This document shows, in pieces, positions 1 to 5,973 of a DNA stretch of 6,943 bases (the first letter of the stretch is position 1; each line of letters opens with the position of its first letter). Source of the stretch: Planctomycetaceae bacterium (GTDB lineage: Bacteria > Planctomycetota > Planctomycetia > Planctomycetales > Planctomycetaceae); the NCBI GenBank assembly GCA_016795125.1, contig JAEUIG010000737.1, positions 1 through 6,943 on the forward strand, read 5' to 3'. The translations under genes and the position numbers were made by a program. The notes under the pieces were generated by a model, which was not told the origin of the DNA, did not search any database, and was given only the letters and a program-made list of their open reading frames with translations.

Positions 1-523
1 GCGGCTGGTCGAAGCCGGAGTCAGTTTTGTCACGATCAGCGTTCCTGGAGGAGTGAAGGCGATGGACGCACCTGGGTGGGATGACCATGCGGTCAACATC
101 GACCTGCCGACCATCATGCGTCATCGATTGCCGGTCTACGATCAGGTGGTCACCACGCTGATCAACGACATCTACGATCGAGGATTGGACCAAAACGTGC
201 TCGTGATCGCGGCGGGCGAATTCGGCCGCACGCCCAAGGGGACGCTGCAACCCGGCACCGCGACGAAGCAATTGCAGTGGGGCCGGGATCACTGGCCCGG
301 CGCTCAGTCGATCCTGATCTCCGGCGGTGGATTCCGCATGGGCCAGGTGATCGGCTCCACTGATGGCCAGGCGGCGTACCCCATCGAGCGGCCGATCGAT
401 CCGCAGGATCTGCTGGCGACGCTTTACCGTCATCTGGGGATCGATTTGGACACGCACTTCCCCGATGGCGGCGGACGTCCGGTGGCGATTACAACCGGGA
501 CGCCGATCAAGGAACTGGGCTGA
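1..523 (+). CDS. DUF1501 domain protein, C-terminal part (5' cut by window edge)
   Basis: Reading from base 2, 173 residues remain before the TGA at 521-523. They begin RLVEAGVSFVTIS, the standard lead-in to the last third of DUF1501 proteins. The family hallmarks follow in order: WDDH, VLVIAAGEFGRTPKG, GRDHWPGAQSILISGGG and VIGSTD, then a tail with DLLATLYRHLGID. DUF1501 proteins belong to the alkaline phosphatase/sulfatase-like fold, are usually Tat-exported, and are very abundant in planctomycetes, often beside DUF1553/cytochrome-domain genes. Their substrate is generally unknown. The GTG at 53 is not the true start, because family-conserved sequence is in frame upstream of it; the real start lies left of the window. 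A second, complete DUF1501 protein lies on the other strand at 4504-5973. The gene converges with the PQQ-repeat gene across a 166-base gap. The family call is firm; the function is unknown. Confidence 0.92.
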   Translation, partial: RLVEAGVSFVTISVPGGVKAMDAPGWDDHAVNIDLPTIMRHRLPVYDQVVTTLINDIYDRGLDQNVLVIAAGEFGRTPKGTLQPGTATKQLQWGRDHWPGAQSILISGGGFRMGQVIGSTDGQAAYPIERPIDPQDLLATLYRHLGIDLDTHFPDGGGRPVAITTGTPIKELG

Positions 524-689
524 CAGCGGCGTCGAGAGCCTGCTTCAGGATCGTGTGCAGAATGCGATCGCACGACGAGCAGTTGCGAGCTCCGCTGCGA
601 CCCTCCAGATTCAGTTCTCGATGGTCGGCATGGACATGTTCGACTGTCCCAGTCATCCCGGACGGCATCCGGCGGTCCCTGACACTGAG

Positions 690-1910
690 TTACCGGCCGG
701 CGTCGTGGGCGATTTTGTAGAGAAACTCGTCGGTCCGCAGATACATGGCACCGTCGGCGAATGCCGGCGTAGCGAAGGTCTGCCCGGAGACCTCGCATGT
801 CCCCGCGACCGAAAACGTCTCGCCGGTCTTGATCCACGTCGCGGTTCCCGTTTCGCTCAGTAGCAGGATCTGACCATTGGCAAACACGGGAGACGCAGAG
901 AAATTCCCGCCGAGCCGTTCGACCCAGTGCGTCTCACCGCTTCGTGCATCCGCGCACGTCACGATGCCGTCGTCCGACACGAAGTAAAGTTCATCGCCGA
1001 CGAGCAACGGCGACGGCGTGCTCGGAGCCCCCCGCTTTATTCGCCACGCAATGTGGGAATCGGTCACATCTCCCTGGCCGCCGAGCCGGGCGGCGATCAA
1101 CTCGGGATGGTCGTAGTCGTGATTATAAATGACAAGTCCATGGCCGATCGCGGGCTGCGGGACGACGGACCAGCCCGGCACCACGATCCGCCACAGCTCG
1201 CGGCCATCCGCCGGATCGTAGGCCGCGAACAGTCCGGGGCCCGGTGCGAGCACCTGCGTCTGACCGTCGATGTCGACAACAGCCGGCGTCGCGAAAGAAT
1301 GACTGATGCGCGGCTGCACGGATCGCTCAGTCTTCCAGGCGACCGACCCGCTCTCCGAATCGATCGCAGCCACGAAGGGGTTGCTGCTGCCGTCGCACAC
1401 GACGACCAGCTTGCCGTCACACAGCACCGGCGACCCGCCGCTGCCATGCACCGGAGGATAGACCAGTTCCGTGCAGAGCCACTGCACGGAGCCGTCCGCT
1501 GCCCTCAGACGCGCTGTGCCCAGCGTGCCGAAATGAACGAACAGCGCACCGTCGTGGAAAATGGGCGTCGGACTGGCGTGGCTGTTCTTCTTGTGAATCG
1601 ACGGCGCTTTCTCGATGGCGCGGACCTCCCGATCCCAAAGGACGGCGCCGGATGCCGCGTCAAGCGCCAGTGCCCTGAGCGACAGCCCTTCGCCAGCAGC
1701 CACCGCTGTGGTCACGTACACCGTGTTGTCGACGATCACCGGAGTTGACCAGCCCAGCCCGGGAATCGTCACTCTCCAGGCGACGTTTTGAGTATCAGAC
1801 CACTGAATGGGACTCGCGGGTCCCACAGCATGGCCGTCCGAGTCGGGACCGCGGAACTGCGGCCAATCAGAGGACGCGAGGACACAGAGCACCAGGAGTG
1901 TGACCACCAT
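690..1910 (-). CDS. secreted PQQ-like beta-propeller repeat protein
   Basis: A 406-residue protein if started at the ATG at 1910; a GTG at 1916 would add two residues (MR) and improve the signal peptide's charge. Residues 1-14 (MVVTLLVLCVLASS) form a short hydrophobic signal. They are followed at once by DWPQFRGPDSDGHAVG, the typical mature N-terminus of planctomycete PQQ/BamB-like proteins. Propeller blades are visible as repeated D-x-x-x-G-x-x-x-W units: LDAASGAVLWDREV (83-96), AADGSVQWL (137-145), IDSESGSVAWKTE (183-195), YDPADGRELWRIVV (231-244) and ADARSGETHWVERL (320-333). Known relatives are exported, probably periplasmic, beta-propellers; few have a known ligand, and the repeats alone do not prove PQQ binding or enzyme activity. 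The frame stays open upstream to 2192, but that extension looks non-coding. No good Shine-Dalgarno is seen. A weak 5-bp hairpin at 658-672 lies downstream of the TAA, without a T run. Confidence 0.88.
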   Translation of the reverse strand: MVVTLLVLCVLASSDWPQFRGPDSDGHAVGPASPIQWSDTQNVAWRVTIPGLGWSTPVIVDNTVYVTTAVAAGEGLSLRALALDAASGAVLWDREVRAIEKAPSIHKKNSHASPTPIFHDGALFVHFGTLGTARLRAADGSVQWLCTELVYPPVHGSGGSPVLCDGKLVVVCDGSSNPFVAAIDSESGSVAWKTERSVQPRISHSFATPAVVDIDGQTQVLAPGPGLFAAYDPADGRELWRIVVPGWSVVPQPAIGHGLVIYNHDYDHPELIAARLGGQGDVTDSHIAWRIKRGAPSTPSPLLVGDELYFVSDDGIVTCADARSGETHWVERLGGNFSASPVFANGQILLLSETGTATWIKTGETFSVAGTCEVSGQTFATPAFADGAMYLRTDEFLYKIAHDAGR

Positions 1911-2195
1911 CCGCACGATCCAAGATGACAGAGAGAGAATCCGGCACGCCAGGTTGAAGCAACCTGCTGACAGCGAGGCGCCGGCAGGCACGTAGGCCAG
2001 CAATTTACACACGTGGCGTTCAGGCGGGAATCGATCCACGGAAACGATCGGAAGGAGCCGGCACGGGAACCAAGATTCCACCGCACCTTCTTGCTTCAGA
2101 CACCGTGTCGCGGTCGGGATTGCGCGGATTATTGCCAACTGGTCACGCGTGACAGCGGGGAGGTTGACTCTCTGATATCTAAACGAATCCACCCC

Positions 2196-2288
2196 TCAGC
2201 TTCGGAGCCTGATTGGGACTGAGGCGTCCGCCGTGGCACGCCGCAGCAACGTCGTCGAGTTGACCGGTGTCAGTGTCGTGTAATGCAT
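2196..2288 (-). CDS. possible 30-residue small ORF with strong ribosome binding site
   Basis: The ATG at 2288 opens a 30-codon frame (MHYTTLTPVNSTTLLRRATA...) that ends at a TGA at 2196-2198. AAGGAGA at 2302-2296 stands 7 bases upstream, the best Shine-Dalgarno in the window. The peptide has no signal, membrane segment or motif that I recognise. After the TGA the same frame stays open to the PQQ-repeat protein about 290 bases downstream, so this is either a separate small gene or leader peptide, or the surviving N-terminus of a broken gene. It sits just downstream of a hairpin and a possible ThiF-like remnant on the same strand. The strong binding site, compared with its absence at most neighbouring starts, hints at a foreign origin. 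Whether it is translated cannot be judged from sequence alone. Confidence 0.32.
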   Translation of the reverse strand: MHYTTLTPVNSTTLLRRATADASVPIRLRS

Positions 2289-2294
2289 GGCAGA

Positions 2295-2304
2295 CTCTCC
2301 TTTT
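2295..2304 (-). promoter_or_regulatory. strong Shine-Dalgarno before the 2288 start
   Basis: The - strand reads AAAAGGAGAG here, with 7 bases between AAGGAGA and the ATG at 2288. Spacing and sequence match a textbook ribosome binding site and are the main reason for listing the small ORF. Confidence 0.5.
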
Positions 2305-2316
2305 ACTTCTCGAACG

Positions 2317-2350
2317 CCACGACCGCTCACCAATCTGTGAGCGGCCGTGG
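2317..2350 (-). repeat. 14-bp hairpin (inverted repeat) between ThiF-like remnant and small ORF
   Basis: The arms 2317-2330 and 2337-2350 are inverted copies around the 6-base loop 2331-2336. The single mismatch (A2322 opposite C2345) becomes a G-U pair only in RNA copied in the - direction, so such an RNA would have 14 consecutive pairs. It lies 16 bases past the TAA at 2367-2369 and upstream of the binding site at 2295-2304. No T run follows, so a classic intrinsic terminator is not supported. An mRNA 3'-end stabiliser, a terminator lacking the U tract, or a REP-like element are all possible. Confidence 0.6.
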
Positions 2351-2366
2351 TGTCGAGGGATGGCGC

Positions 2367-2552
2367 TTATGCGGGTTGCCGTCGCACTGCGGGAGCCTCC
2401 GCAACGGTCAGTTCACTCGCCAGCAGGTTGAGCGAGAGGTCGGGTTCGACCGGGACGTCTCGCAGCCAGCGGGCGAACTGATGCAGCATCAGACCCGCCG
2501 CAATGCTGGCACAGTAGATCGTGCTGCGGCTCGTGCATGTGTTGACGGCGGT
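2367..2552 (-). pseudogene. C-terminal remnant, possibly of a ThiF/E1-like protein
   Basis: On the - strand a 61-codon stretch is open between an in-frame TGA (2555-2553) and a TAA (2369-2367). It has no usable start. It reads TAVNTCTSRSTIYCAS, then IAAGLMLHQFARWLRDVPVE, then PDLSLNLLASELTVAEAP. The pattern of an alanine-rich helix, QFxRWLR, P-V-x-x-D and LNLLxSEL resembles, as I recall it, the C-terminal end of ThiF-family adenylyltransferases, including those in the plasmid-associated PRTRC module. I cannot run a profile search, so the family name is tentative. The ATP-binding Rossmann part expected upstream is absent. The other frames upstream are not recognisable, so this is most likely the tail of a gene broken by deletion or rearrangement. 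Confidence 0.35.
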
Positions 2553-2555
2553 TCA

Positions 2556-3059
2556 AAGTGGCGGCGGGGGGCAATGTCGCGGCGGTTGAATCTGGCGGCG
2601 CACATGCGTGCAACTCTGCGTGTCGGATGCCCTCGCGCTTCGTCGCCGCCTTGGCCTTCGGCTGCTTCGTGGCCTTGGCAATCGCGACTAGGGCGAGCTG
2701 CTGATCCAGGCGATGGGCCTGCCGTGGCCCGGCGGCAGTTCCTGCTGGCCAGGATCGAGGTGACGGGCAGCGGCACCTCCGTGTCACTTCAACCGAACAT
2801 CGACTGATTGACCCTGTTCACCACCTGCTAGCGCGCGATTGGTGGCGGCGGAGCGGGCGATTCCGAAGAGGCCGCGGCAATGCGTTGCCACTGTCCCCTT
2901 TGTCAAAACTGATTGCGCCGACTGTCCGCTTTGTCTATGGCGACGGCATATTTACCATACTCATATGCAGCGTCGTGCACACTCCTGCAACGACCGATCT
3001 GCACCTCTAAGCTGCGATCATCAGGGCAGTTACGCGTGAAACGTCGTAGCGTCGCAGCG
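2556..3059. other. gene-poor stretch with decayed-looking sequence
   Basis: No intact gene is supported here. Open frames occur on both strands but carry no domain signal and look like products of high GC. One - strand piece at 2611-2706 is Lys/Ala-rich (IAKATKQPKAKAATKREG), with G or C at most third codon positions. It could be the basic tail of another broken gene, but I do not recognise it. The stretch between 2890 and 2935 holds a 15-bp direct repeat, listed separately. The composition becomes more AT-rich near 2940-2970. No integrase, transposase or terminal inverted repeat was found. Confidence 0.5.
2890..2935 (+). repeat. 15-bp direct repeat pair, 31-bp period
   Basis: ACTGTCCCCTTTGTC at 2890-2904 recurs as ACTGTCCGCTTTGTC at 2921-2935, with one mismatch. 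The 31-bp offset is close to three turns of the helix, so two protein copies would bind the same face of the DNA. It lies about 125 bases from the tRNA fragment, which would suit arm-type recombinase sites, but the role is inference. Chance or decayed repeat sequence cannot be excluded. Confidence 0.45.
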
Positions 3060-3104
3060 AGCTTCCCAAGCTGAATGTCGAGGGTTCGAATCCCTTCGCC
3101 CGCT
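3060..3104 (+). tRNA. 3' fragment of tRNA-Gly(CCC), probable attachment-site scar
   Basis: The anticodon loop TTCCCAA (3063-3069, anticodon CCC at 3065-3067), the 3' anticodon strand GCTGA (3070-3074), the variable bases 3075-3079, the T stem and loop (GAGGG TTCGAAT CCCTT, 3080-3096), the acceptor 3' strand CGCCCGC (3097-3103) and discriminator T3104 are all in place. They closely match bacterial tRNA-Gly(CCC), such as E. coli glyU from memory. CCA is not encoded. The 5' side fails: only AGC of the 5' anticodon strand pairs, and no D arm or 5' acceptor strand GCGGGCG lies at the required distance. The gene is therefore truncated inside the anticodon stem. That is the usual extent of the identity block left when a tyrosine recombinase integrates into a tRNA 3' end. 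In this orientation the element would lie to the left and the intact tRNA at its far end, outside the window. Confidence 0.75.
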
Positions 3105-3245
3105 TTTGCAGACTCGTACGAGGCCGCTCCTGCGGAGCCGCTCCATCGCGGGAACTGCAGGTTGTCGCGACCTGTTCCGCGAGTTCCCGACTGCGCGCAT
3201 CTCCCAGCGCCGGTGCAGACGTTCTTCGGCCGCATCGATCTCCGT

Positions 3246-3273
3246 CGCGCCGCCGATGCCGTTCGGCGGTGCG
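3246..3273 (-). terminator. hairpin after the secreted two-domain protein gene
   Basis: The arms 3246-3256 and 3263-3273 form an 11-bp stem, one pair being G-T, around a 6-base loop. It starts 11 bases past the TAG at 3285-3287. The stem is GC-rich, but no T run follows on the - strand, so this is a probable 3'-end hairpin rather than a proven intrinsic terminator. Confidence 0.42.
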
Positions 3274-3284
3274 ACTCTCGGCCA

Positions 3285-4316
3285 CTATTTTCCCCTCCCC
3301 TTGCCGCCGTGGATCGTCACGGCGTCGCTCCCGAATACGACTCCCTGATCGCCCAGCAGCGCCTCAAATTCCAGGGATGTAGAGGTCGGGCCGATGGCTC
3401 CGACGCTCTTCATCTCCAGAAGATCGAACTTCAGCAGCAGATCCAACCTTTGATCCCTGTTCAGGTCAACCAGTCGCATGCTGATCGGCAGCACCTTCTG
3501 ACCGTCGCCCGTCTCCGGATCGGTCAGCACGGGATCGCCCAGTCCAATCGTCTCCGGCAGTATGCCGCGCACGTCGAAGTCGCTCTCTCCGAACACGGCG
3601 ACCTCCAGCGGCTTGGGCTTCTTGTCGCTCAGGTTCACGTTGTTGTGAGAACTGGACGGGATCACGTCCACAACGACCTCCCGGGGCGGCGATGTCGGAT
3701 CGACAACCTGGAGCGAAGTGATTTCGCCGGTGATGTAGACGCGGCCACCATACGTCTCTCCTGCCACGGTGACGGGTTCTGCAAAGTCCAGGACGAGATT
3801 CATCACCTCGGAGGGAAACTCACCCTGCGACGAGGGCAGCGCGAGCGAGTGAGCTTCCGCCGGGATGTTCCACAACTGAATCGTGAAGTAGGGGAAGAAC
3901 TCACTGTGGTTAACGCTCCAGTCCGGGGGCATTGAAACCGGCTGGTTGCTGAAACTCACTCCCGAAAAGCCGAACCCGGCCTCCTGAGAGCTTACGATTG
4001 CGCCCACCGACGTGGTTAGTCCAGACGTGAACGTATGCCCGTTGACGGTCAGCGAACTGCTCGAAGTCAGGAGATCGAGGTAGCGGGTGTAGCCATTGCC
4101 GCCGTCCGTCGCCGGCGAATCGGTGTCATAAACGATGGTGCCGGAGAACAAGCTGCCGACAGGAACGGGATCAAAGTCAATCGGCGGGGTTCCTTCGGTG
4201 CTATTGTCGATGACAGAATTGATGACGCCATCAAACTCAAGCACCAGTTCGGCGGCTTGCGTGCTGGCAACCTGAATGAGCAACATCAAGTTGAAAAAGA
4301 GCGCGGCCCGGCGCAT
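3285..4316 (-). CDS. secreted two-domain protein of unknown function
   Basis: 343 residues. Residues 1-22 form a signal peptide: MRRAALFFNLMLLIQVA, cleaved after a site near STQAA. Residues 23-205 look like an all-beta domain of the kind found in PEP-CTERM proteins, with the element FSGTIVYDTDSPATDGGNGY at 57-76. From about 213, VVVDVIPSSSHNNVNLS (214-230), VAVFGESDFDV (239-249) and LVDLNRDQRLDLLLKFDL (282-299) match a domain common in secreted planctomycete proteins (IDIKPGS...NxINLxSxG...VAIL...DFDA). The DLNRDQRLD segment resembles a calcium-binding loop. The protein ends in a basic tail, GGKGRGK, without a PEP-CTERM anchor, so it is probably released or held by another means. GGAG at 4328-4325 stands 8 bases before the ATG, which supports this start. 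The upstream gene is 187 bases away and a hairpin separates them, so it is probably transcribed on its own. Confidence 0.85.
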   Translation of the reverse strand: MRRAALFFNLMLLIQVASTQAAELVLEFDGVINSVIDNSTEGTPPIDFDPVPVGSLFSGTIVYDTDSPATDGGNGYTRYLDLLTSSSSLTVNGHTFTSGLTTSVGAIVSSQEAGFGFSGVSFSNQPVSMPPDWSVNHSEFFPYFTIQLWNIPAEAHSLALPSSQGEFPSEVMNLVLDFAEPVTVAGETYGGRVYITGEITSLQVVDPTSPPREVVVDVIPSSSHNNVNLSDKKPKPLEVAVFGESDFDVRGILPETIGLGDPVLTDPETGDGQKVLPISMRLVDLNRDQRLDLLLKFDLLEMKSVGAIGPTSTSLEFEALLGDQGVVFGSDAVTIHGGKGRGK

Positions 4317-4324
4317 TAAGAATT

Positions 4325-4350
4325 CTCCACTTGGCTTGGCTTACCGGTAA
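4325..4350 (-). promoter_or_regulatory. ribosome binding site and upstream palindrome of the 4316 gene
   Basis: On the - strand GGAG (4328-4325) is followed by 8 bases and the ATG at 4316, which fixes the start. Just upstream lies the perfect 10-base palindrome TTACCGGTAA (4341-4350), a possible operator half-site pair, and between them a short tandem repeat of TTGGC. The role of the palindrome is inference. Confidence 0.4.
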
Positions 4351-4456
4351 CGTGTGAGAGAACGAGAAGAGAGAAAAGAGTATCACCGGAAGCGTGACTC
4401 TAAGCAACTCCCGCTCCGCGAGCGGCCCTGCTGACCTGCTGACCTGACCTTGCCGG

Positions 4457-4491
4457 AGGCCACGGGCGTCACCTGCCGACGCAACTGGCCT
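4457..4491 (-). terminator. two-part hairpin after the complete DUF1501 gene
   Basis: AGGCCA (4457-4462) pairs with TGGCCT (4486-4491). Inside, GCGTC (4466-4470) pairs with GACGC (4478-4482) around a 7-base loop, with 3-base bulges on each side between the stems. It begins 12 bases past the TGA at 4504-4506. No T run follows on the - strand. A second small hairpin, CCGCTC-CGC-GAGCGG, lies at 4411-4425. Together they suggest that transcription of the DUF1501 gene ends here. Confidence 0.38.
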
Positions 4492-4503
4492 TTAAGCCTG
4501 GAA

Positions 4504-5973
4504 TCACACCAGCCCGGCGATCGGTTCGCCATGGTACACCTGGTGCGGGCGATCGAAGTCGTCGTGCCACGCGACCGTCCGCGGCAGGCCGAGCGACCGG
4601 TAGATCGTCGCTGCCATGTTCTCCGGCGTCTGTCGGTCACTGATCGGATATCCGCCGATCTTGTCGGTCGCGCCGATGACCGTCCCGCCGTGAGTGCCGC
4701 CGCCGGCGAAGAACACGCTCTGTACTGCTCCCCAGTGATCGCGGCCCGCCGTCTTGGATTTCAGGCTCGGCTCGACGAACACCTTGGGCGTCCGGCCGAA
4801 CTCGCCCGCCATCACGATCAGCACGTCGTCCAGCAGGCCGCGCTCGGCCAGATCGTCAATGAGAGCGCTCACCGCCCGGTCGGTCGGCGGATACAGGAAG
4901 TTCTGCAGGTTGTAGAACGCCCGCTCGTGCGTGTCCCACGACTCGTCATTGCCGAGATTGACCTGCACGAGGCTCACACCCGCTTCGACAAGCTGTCGCG
5001 CCATCAGCAGCGACCAGCCGAACGAATTCCGGCCGTACCGGTCCTGCAGCGCGTCGGAAGCAGCGTGAACGTCGAGCGCACTGTGGACACCACCGCTGGT
5101 CAGCAGCGCGACGGCGTCCTCGCGCAACCGGCCGAACCCCCCTGCCCCGGCCGTCGCATCCAGATCGCGCCGCTGCGCGTCGACCGTCCGCAGCAGATCG
5201 AGCCGGTGCGACATCCGCGCCTGCAACACCTCGTGCGGCAGCTCGAGACGCGGCGCTTCGTAGAGGTAACCGGGAACGGTGGTCTTCCCCTCCCACCGCT
5301 GGAACGTGTACTCCGGCATCGCGCCGTGGATGTACTGCGTGTCCTTGAACCGACTGGCTTCAATGAACCACGGATCGTGCCGCCAGCCCATCTGCCCCGC
5401 GAACTGGCCGGGGATCGTGCGGCCGGTGACGTGTACCAGCTTCTCCGGCAGCACGGCCGCCGGCGGGAGATTGTTCCGCGGCGCGACGACGGCATTGGCG
5501 ATCGCGGCGAACGACGGGTGATCGTTCGGCGTCGGCTTCTCCGTGTTGAATCCGGGAGGCAGTTCGGTCCGCCCGGTGAGCATCACGTGATGCCCGATCG
5601 AGTGGTCGTTGTACGGATGCGAGAGTGAACGAACGAGCGCCCACTGGTTGCTTCGCGCCGCGAGCATGGGCAGATGCTCGCAGATCCGCACGCCGGCGGT
5701 CTGCGTGGCGATCGAGCTGAATTCGCCGCGAATGTTGTCCGGCGCATCCGGCTTGGGATCAAAGCTGTCGTGCTGTCCGAGGCCGCCGGAAAGGAAGATG
5801 TAGATGACAGCCTTGAACCGCGGCTGCGGCGGTTTCGACGGGCCCTCGGCCGCCGCCTGCAACCCGGCGACATGATTCATCCCGAGACCAAGCAATCCGA
5901 TCGCGCCGGCCTGCACGGCCGCGCGACGGGAAAGCCGGGGATGGGTCCAGGCAGGCGACATGCAAATCAGCAT
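4504..5973 (-). CDS. DUF1501 domain protein, complete, Tat-type signal
   Basis: 489 residues from the ATG at 5973, or 485 from the ATG at 5961 (MSPAWTHPRLSRRAAVQ); the second start gives a more typical Tat leader. RLSRRAAVQAGAIGLLGLGM (14-32) is the twin-arginine and hydrophobic part. Family landmarks follow in order: FLSGGLGQHDSFDPKPDAP (60-78), ICEHLPMLA (97-105), NDHSIGHHVMLTGR (122-135), LVEAGVSLVQVNLGNDESWDTH (328-349), VMAGEFGRTPKV (387-398), GRDHWGAVQSVFFAGGG (410-426) and VIGATD (432-437). The length is normal for the family. DUF1501 proteins have an alkaline phosphatase/sulfatase-like fold and act outside the cytoplasm, but their reaction is generally unknown. The glycine-leucine-glycine before QHDSFDP replaces the more usual G-M-S-H-I-D form, which may affect metal binding. 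No Shine-Dalgarno precedes either start. It faces away from the 6228 gene. Confidence 0.95.
   Translation of the reverse strand: MLICMSPAWTHPRLSRRAAVQAGAIGLLGLGMNHVAGLQAAAEGPSKPPQPRFKAVIYIFLSGGLGQHDSFDPKPDAPDNIRGEFSSIATQTAGVRICEHLPMLAARSNQWALVRSLSHPYNDHSIGHHVMLTGRTELPPGFNTEKPTPNDHPSFAAIANAVVAPRNNLPPAAVLPEKLVHVTGRTIPGQFAGQMGWRHDPWFIEASRFKDTQYIHGAMPEYTFQRWEGKTTVPGYLYEAPRLELPHEVLQARMSHRLDLLRTVDAQRRDLDATAGAGGFGRLREDAVALLTSGGVHSALDVHAASDALQDRYGRNSFGWSLLMARQLVEAGVSLVQVNLGNDESWDTHERAFYNLQNFLYPPTDRAVSALIDDLAERGLLDDVLIVMAGEFGRTPKVFVEPSLKSKTAGRDHWGAVQSVFFAGGGTHGGTVIGATDKIGGYPISDRQTPENMAATIYRSLGLPRTVAWHDDFDRPHQVYHGEPIAGLV

Noticed and set aside
563..572. TGCGATCGCA palindrome between the convergent genes
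   Set aside because: A single 10-base palindrome with no second copy and no link to a gene start; chance in GC-rich DNA is enough.
1911..2192. N-terminal 94-residue extension of the PQQ-repeat protein from GTG 2192
   Set aside because: The extension has no domain or consistent codon pattern, and a signal peptide followed by WPQFRGP starts at 1910. It is treated as untranslated upstream sequence.
2413..2807. Overlapping frames on both strands (174 residues + and 124 residues -)
   Set aside because: Neither has a family signal. The + frame opens at an ATG with no binding site, and the - frame mixes a Lys/Ala-rich piece with unrelated sequence. A decayed region explains both.
2845..2870. GCGGGCG as a possible 5' acceptor strand of a split tRNA-Gly
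   Set aside because: The bases after it lack a D arm (no TAGCTCAATGGTAGAGC-like sequence), and it is about 200 bases away, so a group I intron or split tRNA is not supported.
2903..3285. Two - strand frames containing GEGIRTLDIQLGKL and AKGFEPSTFSLGS
   Set aside because: These phrases are the antisense translation of the tRNA-Gly fragment; such phrases recur in databases as mis-annotated proteins. No domain lies on either side.
3075..3935. 286-residue + strand frame opposite the secreted protein gene
   Set aside because: It is rich in R, H, D and Q in the way typical of a frame opposite a GC-rich gene, begins inside the tRNA fragment, and has no recognisable domain.
4450..5628. 392-residue + strand frame opposite the complete DUF1501 gene
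   Set aside because: Antisense shadow: the - strand frame shows all DUF1501 motifs, while this one is arginine/valine-rich noise.
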